From Pseudomonas sp. UBA4617 (GTDB lineage Bacteria > Pseudomonadota > Gammaproteobacteria > Pseudomonadales > Pseudomonadaceae), in the NCBI RefSeq assembly GCF_002386445.1, contig NZ_DGIR01000041.1, forward strand, positions 1 through 20,261: 20,261 bases of DNA, read 5' to 3'. The notes under the pieces are model-generated. The model was not told where the DNA came from, did no database searches, and was given only the letters and a program-made list of their open reading frames with translations. Position 1 is the stretch's first letter; the number at the start of each line of letters is the position of its first letter. Shown here piece after piece: positions 14,911 to 20,261 of the stretch. The translations under genes were made by a program, and so were the position numbers.

Positions 14911-14947
14911 GTCAGGCGCGCCAACGCCAACGGGCATGGGCCTTGAT
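14911..14947. repeat. Direct repeat, trpGDC-leader copy
   Basis: This 37-bp stretch matches 18617-18653 except at 14936 and 14937. It encodes (minus strand) the VIKA..ARWRWRA part of the leader peptide. The two copies lie in the same orientation 3.7 kb apart and bracket estP and trpE. Confidence 0.9.
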
Positions 14948-14956
14948 TACGCGCAT
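14912..14956 (-). CDS. trpGDC leader peptide (predicted)
   Basis: A 14-residue ORF, MRVIKAHARWRWRA, ending 12 nt before the attenuator hairpin and 135 nt before trpG. It matches residue for residue, with three changes, the MKVIKALARWRWRA peptide before trpE. Two Trp codons (TGG CGT TGG) lie close to the stop, the layout expected of a transcription-attenuation sensor that responds to charged tRNA-Trp. A longer in-frame start at 14998 would give 28 residues, but it would begin almost at the predicted transcription start, so the inner ATG is preferred. No strong ribosome binding site is visible. Attenuation of trpGDC is reported for P. putida; this ORF assignment is mine. Confidence 0.72.
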   Translation of the reverse strand: MRVIKAHARWRWRA

Positions 14957-15008
14957 CAAGAGTTTGCTGACGATCAACACAGGATAGGTCTCGCTCATAC
15001 GTCACGGC

Positions 15009-15037
15009 ACAGTAGCCTACCGGGGCGACGGGCGCAA
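15009..15037 (-). promoter_or_regulatory. Candidate sigma-70 promoter of trpGDC
   Basis: On the minus strand, TTGCGC (15037-15032) lies exactly 17 nt from TACTGT (15014-15009). Transcription would start near 15002, about 46 nt before the short leader-peptide ATG. A CCCCGT/ACGGGG inverted repeat (15042-15057) sits just upstream of the -35. Confidence 0.5.
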
Positions 15038-15090
15038 TATGCCCCGTAAACACGGGGAAACGAATGGACTTGGGAGGGATGCCCTGCGAT

Positions 15091-15119
15091 TTGCTAAGGT
15101 CGGGCGGGTTGTCTTGATA
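15091..15119 (+). promoter_or_regulatory. Candidate promoter of estP
   Basis: TTGCTA (15091-15096) and TTGATA (15114-15119) are separated by 17 nt, 26 nt before the start codon. A TGATAA one base downstream is an alternative -10. It is the only obvious sigma-70-like pair in the spacer on this strand. Confidence 0.45.
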
Positions 15120-15144
15120 AAAACAAAGAAAAGGATGTTCTCCG

Positions 15145-17034
15145 ATGCGAAAAGCTCCGTTCGTACGTTTTACCCTCGCCTCATTGGCATTGGCTTGCAG
15201 CCAGGCTTTCGCTGCACCCTCGCCCTACTCCTCGCTGATCGTGTTTGGCGACAGTCTGGCCGATGCCGGGCAATTTCCCGACCTGACCGGCGGTACGTCC
15301 GGCTCACGGTTTACCAACCGGGATGGCAACGGCAATTTTGCACCGGTGTCGCCAATGATCCTGGGTGGGCGGCTGGGCATTGCGCCAGACGACCTGAATC
15401 CCTCGACGTCGCTGGGCATTCAGCCCGACGGCAACAACTGGGCCGTCGGCGGCTACACCACCCAGCAGATCCTCGATTCGATCACGACGATTTCCGAGAC
15501 CGTCATTCCGCCCGGCAACCCCGGCGCCGGGCTGGTGCTTCGCGATCGCCCAGGCTACTTGGCCAACGGCCTGCGTGCCGACCCCAACGCGCTGTACTAC
15601 CTGAATGGCGGTGGCAATGACTTCCTCCAAGGGTTGATCAACAGCCCCGCCGACGCGGTGGCCGCCGGTGCCCGCCTGGCCGCCAGCGCCCAGGCCCTGC
15701 AACAAGGTGGCGCCCGCTACATCATGGTGTGGCTGCTGCCCGACCTCGGCCAGACCCCGAACTACAGTGGTACGCCACAGCAAAACCCGCTGTCGTTGCT
15801 GTCCGGCGCGTTCAACCAGTCCCTGCTTGGCCAGCTGGGGCAGATCGATGCCGAAATCATTCCACTCAATATCCCGGTGCTGTTGAGTGAAGCGTTGGCC
15901 GACCCCAGCCAGTATGGCCTGGCCAATGGCCAGAGCCTGGTCGGTACCTGCTACAGCGGCGAAGGCTGCGTGGAGAACCCGGTGTATGGCATCAATGGCA
16001 GCACGCCAGACCCTACCAAGCTTCTGTTCAACGACGCGGTGCATCCGACCATCGCCGGCCAGCAACTGATTGCCGACTACGCCTATTCAATCCTCGCCGC
16101 CCCGTGGGAGCTGACCCTGCTACCGGAAATGGCCCACGCCAGCCTGCGCACCCACCAGGACGAATTGCGCAGCCAGTGGCAGAGTCCCTGGCAGGCAGTT
16201 GGCCAATGGCAGGCCTTCGTCTCCACCGGCGCCCAGGACCTGGACTTCGATAGCCAGCGCAGCGCGGCCAGCGGTGATGGCCGCGGTTACAACCTGACCC
16301 TGGGCGGCAGCTATCGGCTGACTGACGCCTGGCGCCTGGGCCTGGCCGGCGGCGTGTATCGGCAGAAGCTGGAAGCCGGCGAACAAGACTCGGACTACAA
16401 GCTGGACAGCTACCTGGCCAGCGCCTTCGCCCAATACCGCCAGGACCGCTGGTGGGCTGATGTGGCACTGACCGCAGGGCATCTGGACTATCGCGATCTC
16501 AAGCGCACCTTCGCCCTTGGCGTGAACGACCGCAGCGAAAAGGGAGATACCGATGGCGAAGCCTGGGCGATGTCGGCACGGCTCGGCTACAACCTGGCGG
16601 CCGAGAGCAGCGGTTGGCAGTTGGCGCCGTTCATCAGCGCCGACTATGCACGGGTGAAAGTGGATGGCTATGACGAGAAGAGCGGGCGCTCGACCGCGCT
16701 GGGCTTCGATGACCAGCAACGCACGTCCCGCCGACTGGGCGTGGGGTTGCTGGGTAGCGTGCAGGTTGCGCCAAGCACCCGGCTGTTCGCTGAGGTGGCG
16801 CAGGAGCATGAGTTCGAGGATGACCAGCAGGATGTGACCCTGCACCTGACCAGCCTGCCGGCTAATGACTTTACCCTGACCGGGTATACACCGCACAGCG
16901 ACATGACCCGGTCCAGTATTGGAGTGAGCTATGAGGTGGCGACGGGGGTGCACCTGAGTGGGAATTACAACTGGCGCAAGAGTGATGAGCTGACGCAGCA
17001 GGGGGTTAGCCTGGCGGTCAGTGTCGACTTCTAG
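15145..17034 (+). CDS. estP: GDSL-type esterase autotransporter
   Basis: Outer-membrane esterase of the EstA/EstP type: a lipase-like passenger that stays attached to its own beta-barrel and faces outward. The 629-residue protein has a signal peptide (cleavage near AFA-A at 23-24), then a GDSL passenger with nucleophile S37 in FGDSLAD, oxyanion-type N158 in GGGND, and D297/H300 in DAVHPT. From about residue 340 comes a C-terminal barrel of alternating aromatic strands ending in the terminal Phe. AAGGA lies 9 nt before the ATG. P. aeruginosa EstA affects rhamnolipid production and motility. The gene lies, in opposite orientation, between the trpE and trpGDC units. Base composition resembles its neighbours. 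Confidence 0.93.
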   Translation: MRKAPFVRFTLASLALACSQAFAAPSPYSSLIVFGDSLADAGQFPDLTGGTSGSRFTNRDGNGNFAPVSPMILGGRLGIAPDDLNPSTSLGIQPDGNNWAVGGYTTQQILDSITTISETVIPPGNPGAGLVLRDRPGYLANGLRADPNALYYLNGGGNDFLQGLINSPADAVAAGARLAASAQALQQGGARYIMVWLLPDLGQTPNYSGTPQQNPLSLLSGAFNQSLLGQLGQIDAEIIPLNIPVLLSEALADPSQYGLANGQSLVGTCYSGEGCVENPVYGINGSTPDPTKLLFNDAVHPTIAGQQLIADYAYSILAAPWELTLLPEMAHASLRTHQDELRSQWQSPWQAVGQWQAFVSTGAQDLDFDSQRSAASGDGRGYNLTLGGSYRLTDAWRLGLAGGVYRQKLEAGEQDSDYKLDSYLASAFAQYRQDRWWADVALTAGHLDYRDLKRTFALGVNDRSEKGDTDGEAWAMSARLGYNLAAESSGWQLAPFISADYARVKVDGYDEKSGRSTALGFDDQQRTSRRLGVGLLGSVQVAPSTRLFAEVAQEHEFEDDQQDVTLHLTSLPANDFTLTGYTPHSDMTRSSIGVSYEVATGVHLSGNYNWRKSDELTQQGVSLAVSVDF

Positions 17035-17040
17035 GTTGCC

Positions 17041-17059
17041 GGGGCCGCTTTGCGGCCCC
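17041..17059. terminator. GC hairpin between estP and trpE, probable bidirectional terminator
   Basis: GGGGCCGC (17041-17048) pairs perfectly with GCGGCCCC (17052-17059) across a TTT loop. It starts 7 nt after the estP stop and lies 8 nt from the trpE stop. No T run follows in either direction; termination is inferred from the convergent layout. Confidence 0.6.
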
Positions 17060-17066
17060 AACCAAT

Positions 17067-18548
17067 CTACCTGGCAGAGGTCTGCTCAGCCAACGCCACC
17101 GCGCGGAACATTGCCCGGCGCTTGTTGATGGTTTCTTCCCATTCCAGCGCCGGCACCGAGTCGGCAACGATACCGCCGCCGGCCTGCACATGCAGCTCGC
17201 CGTCCTTGATCACTGCGGTACGGATGGCAATCGCGGTGTCCATGTTGCCATTCCAGGCAAGGTAACCGACCGCCCCACCGTAGACCCCACGCTTGACCGG
17301 CTCCAGTTCGTCGATGATCTCCATTGCGCGAATCTTCGGCGCCCCGGAAAGCGTACCGGCCGGCAGAATGGCCCGCAGTGCGTCCATCGCCGTCAGCCCT
17401 TCACGCAGTTGGCCGGTGACGTTGGATACGATGTGCATCACATTCGAATAGCGCTCGATCACCATCTTCTCGGTCAGACGCACGCTACCAGTCGCGGACA
17501 CACGGCCGACATCGTTGCGGCCCAGGTCGATCAGCATCAGATGCTCGGCGATCTCCTTGTCATCCGACAGCAGATCGTCTTCCAGCGCACGGTCGGCCTC
17601 TTCGGTCGCACCACGCGGGCGGGTACCGGCAATCGGCCGAACGGTGACCAGGTTGTCCTCGACCCGCACCAGCACTTCAGGCGAGCTGCCGACCACGTGG
17701 AAGTCGCCAAAGTTGAAGAAGTACATGTACGGCGTCGGGTTGAAGCAGCGCAGCGCGCGATAGAGGTCGATGGGCGCGGCCTTGAAGTCGATCGACATGC
17801 GCTGCGATGGCACCACCTGCATGCAGTCGCCGGCCAGGATATATTCCTTGATACGGCCAACGGCGTTCTCGTAGTCCTCGCGGGTATAGCTGGAGCGGAA
17901 TGCCGGCTCGGCGGCCTGCGGGCCGCTCAGGTCCAGGCCCCGGCGCGGTGTGATCGGCTGGCGCAAGGTTTCCAGCAACCCTTGCAGACGTGCCTGGCCG
18001 CGCTCGAATGCCTGCTCTTCGGCCGGGTCGACCAGCACGATGGCGTGCATCTTGCCCGCCAGGTTGTCGAACACCACCACCGCATCCGACACCATCAACA
18101 GGATATCCGGCACGCCCAGCGGGTCTGGGTTTGGGCTGGCCCCCAGGCGTTTTTCCACGTAGCGCACGCAGTCATAGCCGAAGTAACCGACCAGGCCGCC
18201 GTTGAAACGCGGCAGGCCGGAAATATCGGCAACCTTGTAGCGGTCCTTGAAGGTTTCGACGAAGGCCAGCGGGTCTTCGACGTCGTGGCTTTCCACCTCC
18301 ACGCCATCTTGCAGAATGCTGACGTGGTAGCCATGGACACGCAGCACCGTGCGCGACGGCAGGCCGATCATCGAGTAACGGCCCCACTTCTCGCCGCCCT
18401 GCACCGATTCGAGCAGGTACGAGTTCGGCTGGTCAGCCAATTTCAGGTAGATCGACAGCGGCGTGTCGAAGTCGGCCAGGGTTTCGCAGGCCAGGGGAAT
18501 GCGGTTATAGCCGGCAGCGGCCAGGCGCAGGAATTCTTCGCGGGTCAT
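17067..18548 (-). CDS. trpE: Anthranilate synthase component I
   Basis: Converts chorismate to anthranilate with ammonia from TrpG; first committed and feedback-inhibited step of tryptophan synthesis. The 493-residue protein has the N-terminal tryptophan-binding segment YLLESVQGGEKWGRYS (about 56-71), whose LLES motif is the usual inhibitor site. The C-terminal chorismate-binding domain includes PIAGTRPRGATEEAD, HLMLIDLGRNDVGRV, LPAGTLSGAPKIRAMEII and GVYGGAVGYL. The start is MTREEF, with GAGG 7 nt upstream; the open frame extends 12 codons more into the attenuator. It is the only gene on its unit downstream of gph, 69 nt beyond the gph stop, and appears to be controlled by the leader peptide embedded there. 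It converges on estP. Confidence 0.97.
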   Translation of the reverse strand: MTREEFLRLAAAGYNRIPLACETLADFDTPLSIYLKLADQPNSYLLESVQGGEKWGRYSMIGLPSRTVLRVHGYHVSILQDGVEVESHDVEDPLAFVETFKDRYKVADISGLPRFNGGLVGYFGYDCVRYVEKRLGASPNPDPLGVPDILLMVSDAVVVFDNLAGKMHAIVLVDPAEEQAFERGQARLQGLLETLRQPITPRRGLDLSGPQAAEPAFRSSYTREDYENAVGRIKEYILAGDCMQVVPSQRMSIDFKAAPIDLYRALRCFNPTPYMYFFNFGDFHVVGSSPEVLVRVEDNLVTVRPIAGTRPRGATEEADRALEDDLLSDDKEIAEHLMLIDLGRNDVGRVSATGSVRLTEKMVIERYSNVMHIVSNVTGQLREGLTAMDALRAILPAGTLSGAPKIRAMEIIDELEPVKRGVYGGAVGYLAWNGNMDTAIAIRTAVIKDGELHVQAGGGIVADSVPALEWEETINKRRAMFRAVALAEQTSAR

Positions 18549-18582
18549 GGGTAGCCTCGTGGCAAGCAGCAATGGGTCAGGC

Positions 18583-18608
18583 AAACGGACAGGCCGGCAC
18601 GCGCCGGC
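18583..18608 (-). terminator. Candidate attenuator hairpin of trpE
   Basis: In the minus-strand transcript GCCGGC (18608-18603) pairs with GCCGGC (18598-18593) around 4 nt, 9 nt after the leader-peptide stop codon; a short U-rich stretch (GUUUG) follows. RNA GGCGCG at 18605-18600 can instead pair with CGCGCC at 18626-18621, the last leader codons, giving a competing fold. No long U run is present. Confidence 0.5.
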
Positions 18609-18616
18609 AGGCAGAA

Positions 18617-18653
18617 GTCAGGCGCGCCAACGCCAACGGGCCAGGGCCTTGAT
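18617..18653. repeat. Direct repeat, trpE-leader copy
   Basis: Partner of 14911-14947: 37 bp with two adjacent mismatches (18642-18643). It encodes the end of Gph and the trpE leader peptide on the minus strand. Confidence 0.9.
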
Positions 18654-18662
18654 GACTTTCAT
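18618..18662 (-). CDS. trpE leader peptide (predicted), in frame with the 3' end of gph
   Basis: ATG at 18662-18660 opens a 14-residue peptide MKVIKALARWRWRA that ends at the gph stop codon. It has two Trp codons separated by one Arg codon, just before the stop, followed 9 nt later by a GC hairpin and then trpE. It is nearly identical to the peptide before trpG, which has no overlapping gene; this argues that selection acts on the leader and not only on the phosphatase tail. It could be translated as the end of Gph, from its own ATG, or both. No strong ribosome binding site is visible upstream of the internal ATG. Confidence 0.65.
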   Translation of the reverse strand: MKVIKALARWRWRA

Positions 18663-19436
18663 CCAGAACTTGCCAGTAACCGCCACGGTGGACTCTCTGT
18701 CTTGTGAGGCTTGAAGGTCCGCCAACGTTATCCCAGTGGCTGGGTCTGCGCAACCGGGCAACAGTGCACGCAGGTCGTCGATCACCAGGCTGGGGGCTTC
18801 GTCGTGGATCGGCCGGCCGTGGTTATAGCCGTAGCTCAGGCCCACACACTGCACACCAGCCGCCTTGGCCGCCAGCACGTCACTGCGCGAATCGCCGACG
18901 AACAACGATTGCTGCGGGGTAACACCGGCCATCTGCATGACGAACAGCAGCGCCGCCGGGTCCGGCTTCTTCTGTGGCAGGGTGTCGCCGCCGATGATCC
19001 AACGGAAGTATTTGCCGATCTTCATCTGGTCCAGCAGCGGGCCGACGAAACGCTCGGGCTTGTTGGTGATCAGCGCCATCTCCACGCCCTGCTTGTGCAG
19101 CCAGCGCAGGGTTTCCTGCACGCCGGGGTAGACCACGGTCAGCTCGTGGCTTTCGGCATAGGCATCCATGAACAGCGCCACTGCCTGCTCGGCCAGCGCG
19201 TCGTCCACGGTGGCGTGGTCGATGCCCCCGGCCAGCGCCCGGCGCACCAATACCTGGGCGCCATTGCCGACCCAGTGACGCACGGCTTCAAGGCCGGCAG
19301 GCGGGCGCCCCAGTTCGAGCAGCATGCGGTCCACGGCGGCGGCCAGGTCTGGCACGGAATCGATCAGGGTACCGTCCAGATCGAACATCACCAGCCTGGG
19401 CAGCGTCCCCGGGAACAGCTGCTCGAAGCCGCTCAT
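18618..19436 (-). CDS. gph: Phosphoglycolate phosphatase, HAD family
   Basis: HAD-superfamily hydrolase predicted to dephosphorylate 2-phosphoglycolate from DNA-repair and side reactions. Motif I is FDLDGTLIDS at residues 18-27 with nucleophile D19 and acid D21. Motif II is ITNK, motif III KKPDP, and motif IV GDSRSD. The 272 residues exceed E. coli Gph (252); the extra C-terminus after LLPGC is low-similarity and ends in the 14-residue trpE leader-like segment (259-272), which is unlike a HAD core. Its ATG overlaps the rpe stop in ATGA (19433-19436), as in the rpe-gph pair of other proteobacteria, so translation is coupled to rpe. Confidence 0.93.
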   Translation of the reverse strand: MSGFEQLFPGTLPRLVMFDLDGTLIDSVPDLAAAVDRMLLELGRPPAGLEAVRHWVGNGAQVLVRRALAGGIDHATVDDALAEQAVALFMDAYAESHELTVVYPGVQETLRWLHKQGVEMALITNKPERFVGPLLDQMKIGKYFRWIIGGDTLPQKKPDPAALLFVMQMAGVTPQQSLFVGDSRSDVLAAKAAGVQCVGLSYGYNHGRPIHDEAPSLVIDDLRALLPGCADPATGITLADLQASQDRESTVAVTGKFWMKVIKALARWRWRA

Positions 19437-20107
19437 GGGCGCGCCTGGGCCAGTTCGGCGCGCATCCTGGCGATGACTTCCTGGTAGTCCGGGGCGTTGA
19501 AGATCGCCGAACCGGCCACGAAAGTGTCGGCGCCAGCGGCAGCGATCTCGCGGATGTTGTTGACATTGACGCCACCGTCGATCTCGAGGCGGATATCGCG
19601 GCCGCTGGCATCGATCAGCGCACGCGCCTCGCGCAGCTTGTCGAGGGTACCAGGGATGAACTTCTGCCCGCCAAAGCCCGGGTTGACGCTCATCAGCAGC
19701 ACCATGTCGATCTTGTCCATCACATATTTCAGGGCGTCCAGGCTGGTGGCCGGGTTGAACACCAGGCCGGCCTTGCAGCCGCCGTCCTTGATCAGTTGCA
19801 GGGAGCGGTCGATGTGTTGCGTGGCTTCCGGGTGGAAGGTGATGTAGGTGGCGCCGGCTTCGATGAAGTCACCAATGATGCGGTCGACCGGGCTGACCAT
19901 CAGGTGCACGTCGATCGGTGCGGTTACACCATACTTGCGCAGGGCGCTGCAAACCATCGGACCAATGGTCAGGTTGGGGACGTAGTGGTTGTCCATGACA
20001 TCGAAGTGGACGATGTCGGCACCCGCCGCCAATACCTTGTCGACGTCCTCGCCCAGGCGGGCGAAATCGGCGGAGAGAATGGAGGGAGCAATAGCGTAGG
20101 GCTGCAT
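19433..20107 (-). CDS. rpe: Ribulose-phosphate 3-epimerase
   Basis: Interconverts ribulose-5-phosphate and xylulose-5-phosphate in the pentose phosphate pathway. The 224-residue TIM barrel carries APSILSADF at 7-15 with the catalytic aspartate region, HFDVMDNHYVPNLTIG near 34-49 (metal-binding His and Asp), VHLMV near 68-72, VNPGFGGQ, the second catalytic aspartate in EIDGGVN, and AGSAIF for the phosphate. The start at MQPYAIAPS is the family start, with AGGTG 6 nt upstream; 37 codons of upstream open frame are not conserved. It overlaps gph by 4 nt, and rpe-gph-trpE is the conserved order. Confidence 0.97.
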   Translation of the reverse strand: MQPYAIAPSILSADFARLGEDVDKVLAAGADIVHFDVMDNHYVPNLTIGPMVCSALRKYGVTAPIDVHLMVSPVDRIIGDFIEAGATYITFHPEATQHIDRSLQLIKDGGCKAGLVFNPATSLDALKYVMDKIDMVLLMSVNPGFGGQKFIPGTLDKLREARALIDASGRDIRLEIDGGVNVNNIREIAAAGADTFVAGSAIFNAPDYQEVIARMRAELAQARP

Positions 20108-20187
20108 GGCGCACCTGTTGGCAGAATCACGGTGGCGCGCATTGTAACCCAGGCAAGCGGATGAGGGCTGATTAGCATCAATCTGTA

Positions 20188-20261
20188 CCGGCCTCTTCGC
20201 GGCTGACGCCGCTCCCACAGGTGTAGTGTCAACTCGAAGCCAGCGCAGTACCTGTGGGAGC
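20188..20261. repeat. Inverted pair of REP elements (second copy cut by window end)
   Basis: A P. putida-type REP of about 35 bp occupies 20188-20222, starting ccggcctcttcgcgg and ending gctcccacaggt. Its last 12 bases recur in inverted orientation at 20250-20261 (acctgtgggagc), where the window ends. This is the usual paired REP layout in a spacer upstream of rpe. Confidence 0.85.

Noticed and set aside
14805..15053. 82-codon minus-strand open frame in the estP-trpG spacer
   Set aside because: It overlaps the predicted leader peptide, attenuator and promoter in another frame and has no ribosome binding site; the 14-residue leader explains the region better.
17190..18554. 454-codon plus-strand open frame opposite trpE
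   Set aside because: Antisense to a full-length TrpE with all motifs; composition is typical of an opposite-strand shadow.
1..20261. Novel defence, mobile or biosynthetic gene cluster
   Set aside because: Every sizeable gene belongs to a known core family apart from one unknown membrane protein. There are no transposase, integrase, CRISPR, toxin-antitoxin or synthase signatures, and base composition is even except in short spacers.

Overview
The window looks like ordinary chromosome from the Pseudomonas putida group. The evidence is high GC with strong G/C third-position bias, a 214-residue Vfr/Crp protein, separate trpE and trpGDC loci, a GDSL autotransporter esterase of the EstP/EstA type, and a REP pair with the typical P. 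putida core (cggcctcttcgcgg...gctcccacagg). I see no rRNA, tRNA, insertion sequence, prophage or CRISPR array. The gene order matches my memory of the rpe-gph-trpE-estP-trpGDC-crp ... tyrS segment of P. putida, but no database was searched.

Layout. From 47 to 4441: tyrS (minus, with terminator), a divergent M23 peptidoglycan endopeptidase tightly coupled to anmK (plus), then erpA (minus) sharing a bidirectional terminator with anmK. From 4488 to 9139: argC (minus), and divergently hemJ, a nitronate monooxygenase, a short-chain dehydrogenase, a HIT protein and coq7 (all plus). From 9150 to 12189: an unknown polytopic membrane protein (plus), a YhfA-like OsmC protein (minus) divergent from vfr/crp (plus), and a lipoate-ligase-family protein (minus) whose stop codon overlaps that of crp. 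From 12217 to 15037: trpC, trpD and trpG with a 5' leader (all minus). From 15091 to the end: estP (plus), trpE (minus), gph (minus), rpe (minus) and a REP pair.

How the genes fit together. The tryptophan branch is the main theme. trpE and trpG encode the two anthranilate synthase subunits, and trpD and trpC the next two steps, from two separate transcripts. Both transcripts begin with nearly identical 14-residue peptides ending in ARWRWRA, each followed by a GC hairpin, so the two loci appear to read tryptophan (or charged tRNA-Trp) through matched attenuators. The trpE copy is the in-frame C-terminal tail of gph. The trpG copy is a separate small ORF in the estP-trpG gap. Attenuation of trpE and trpGDC in P. 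putida has been reported before. The parts that look under-annotated are the overlap with gph, the 37-bp repeat joining the two leaders, and a nested inverted-repeat structure in the trpG 5' region.

Other groupings: the endopeptidase and anmK (cell-wall turnover and recycling), hemJ, erpA and coq7 (heme, Fe-S and ubiquinone supply), and yhfA-crp, a pairing also found in E. coli. Most of the window is housekeeping. I found no convincing new defence, mobile or biosynthetic system.
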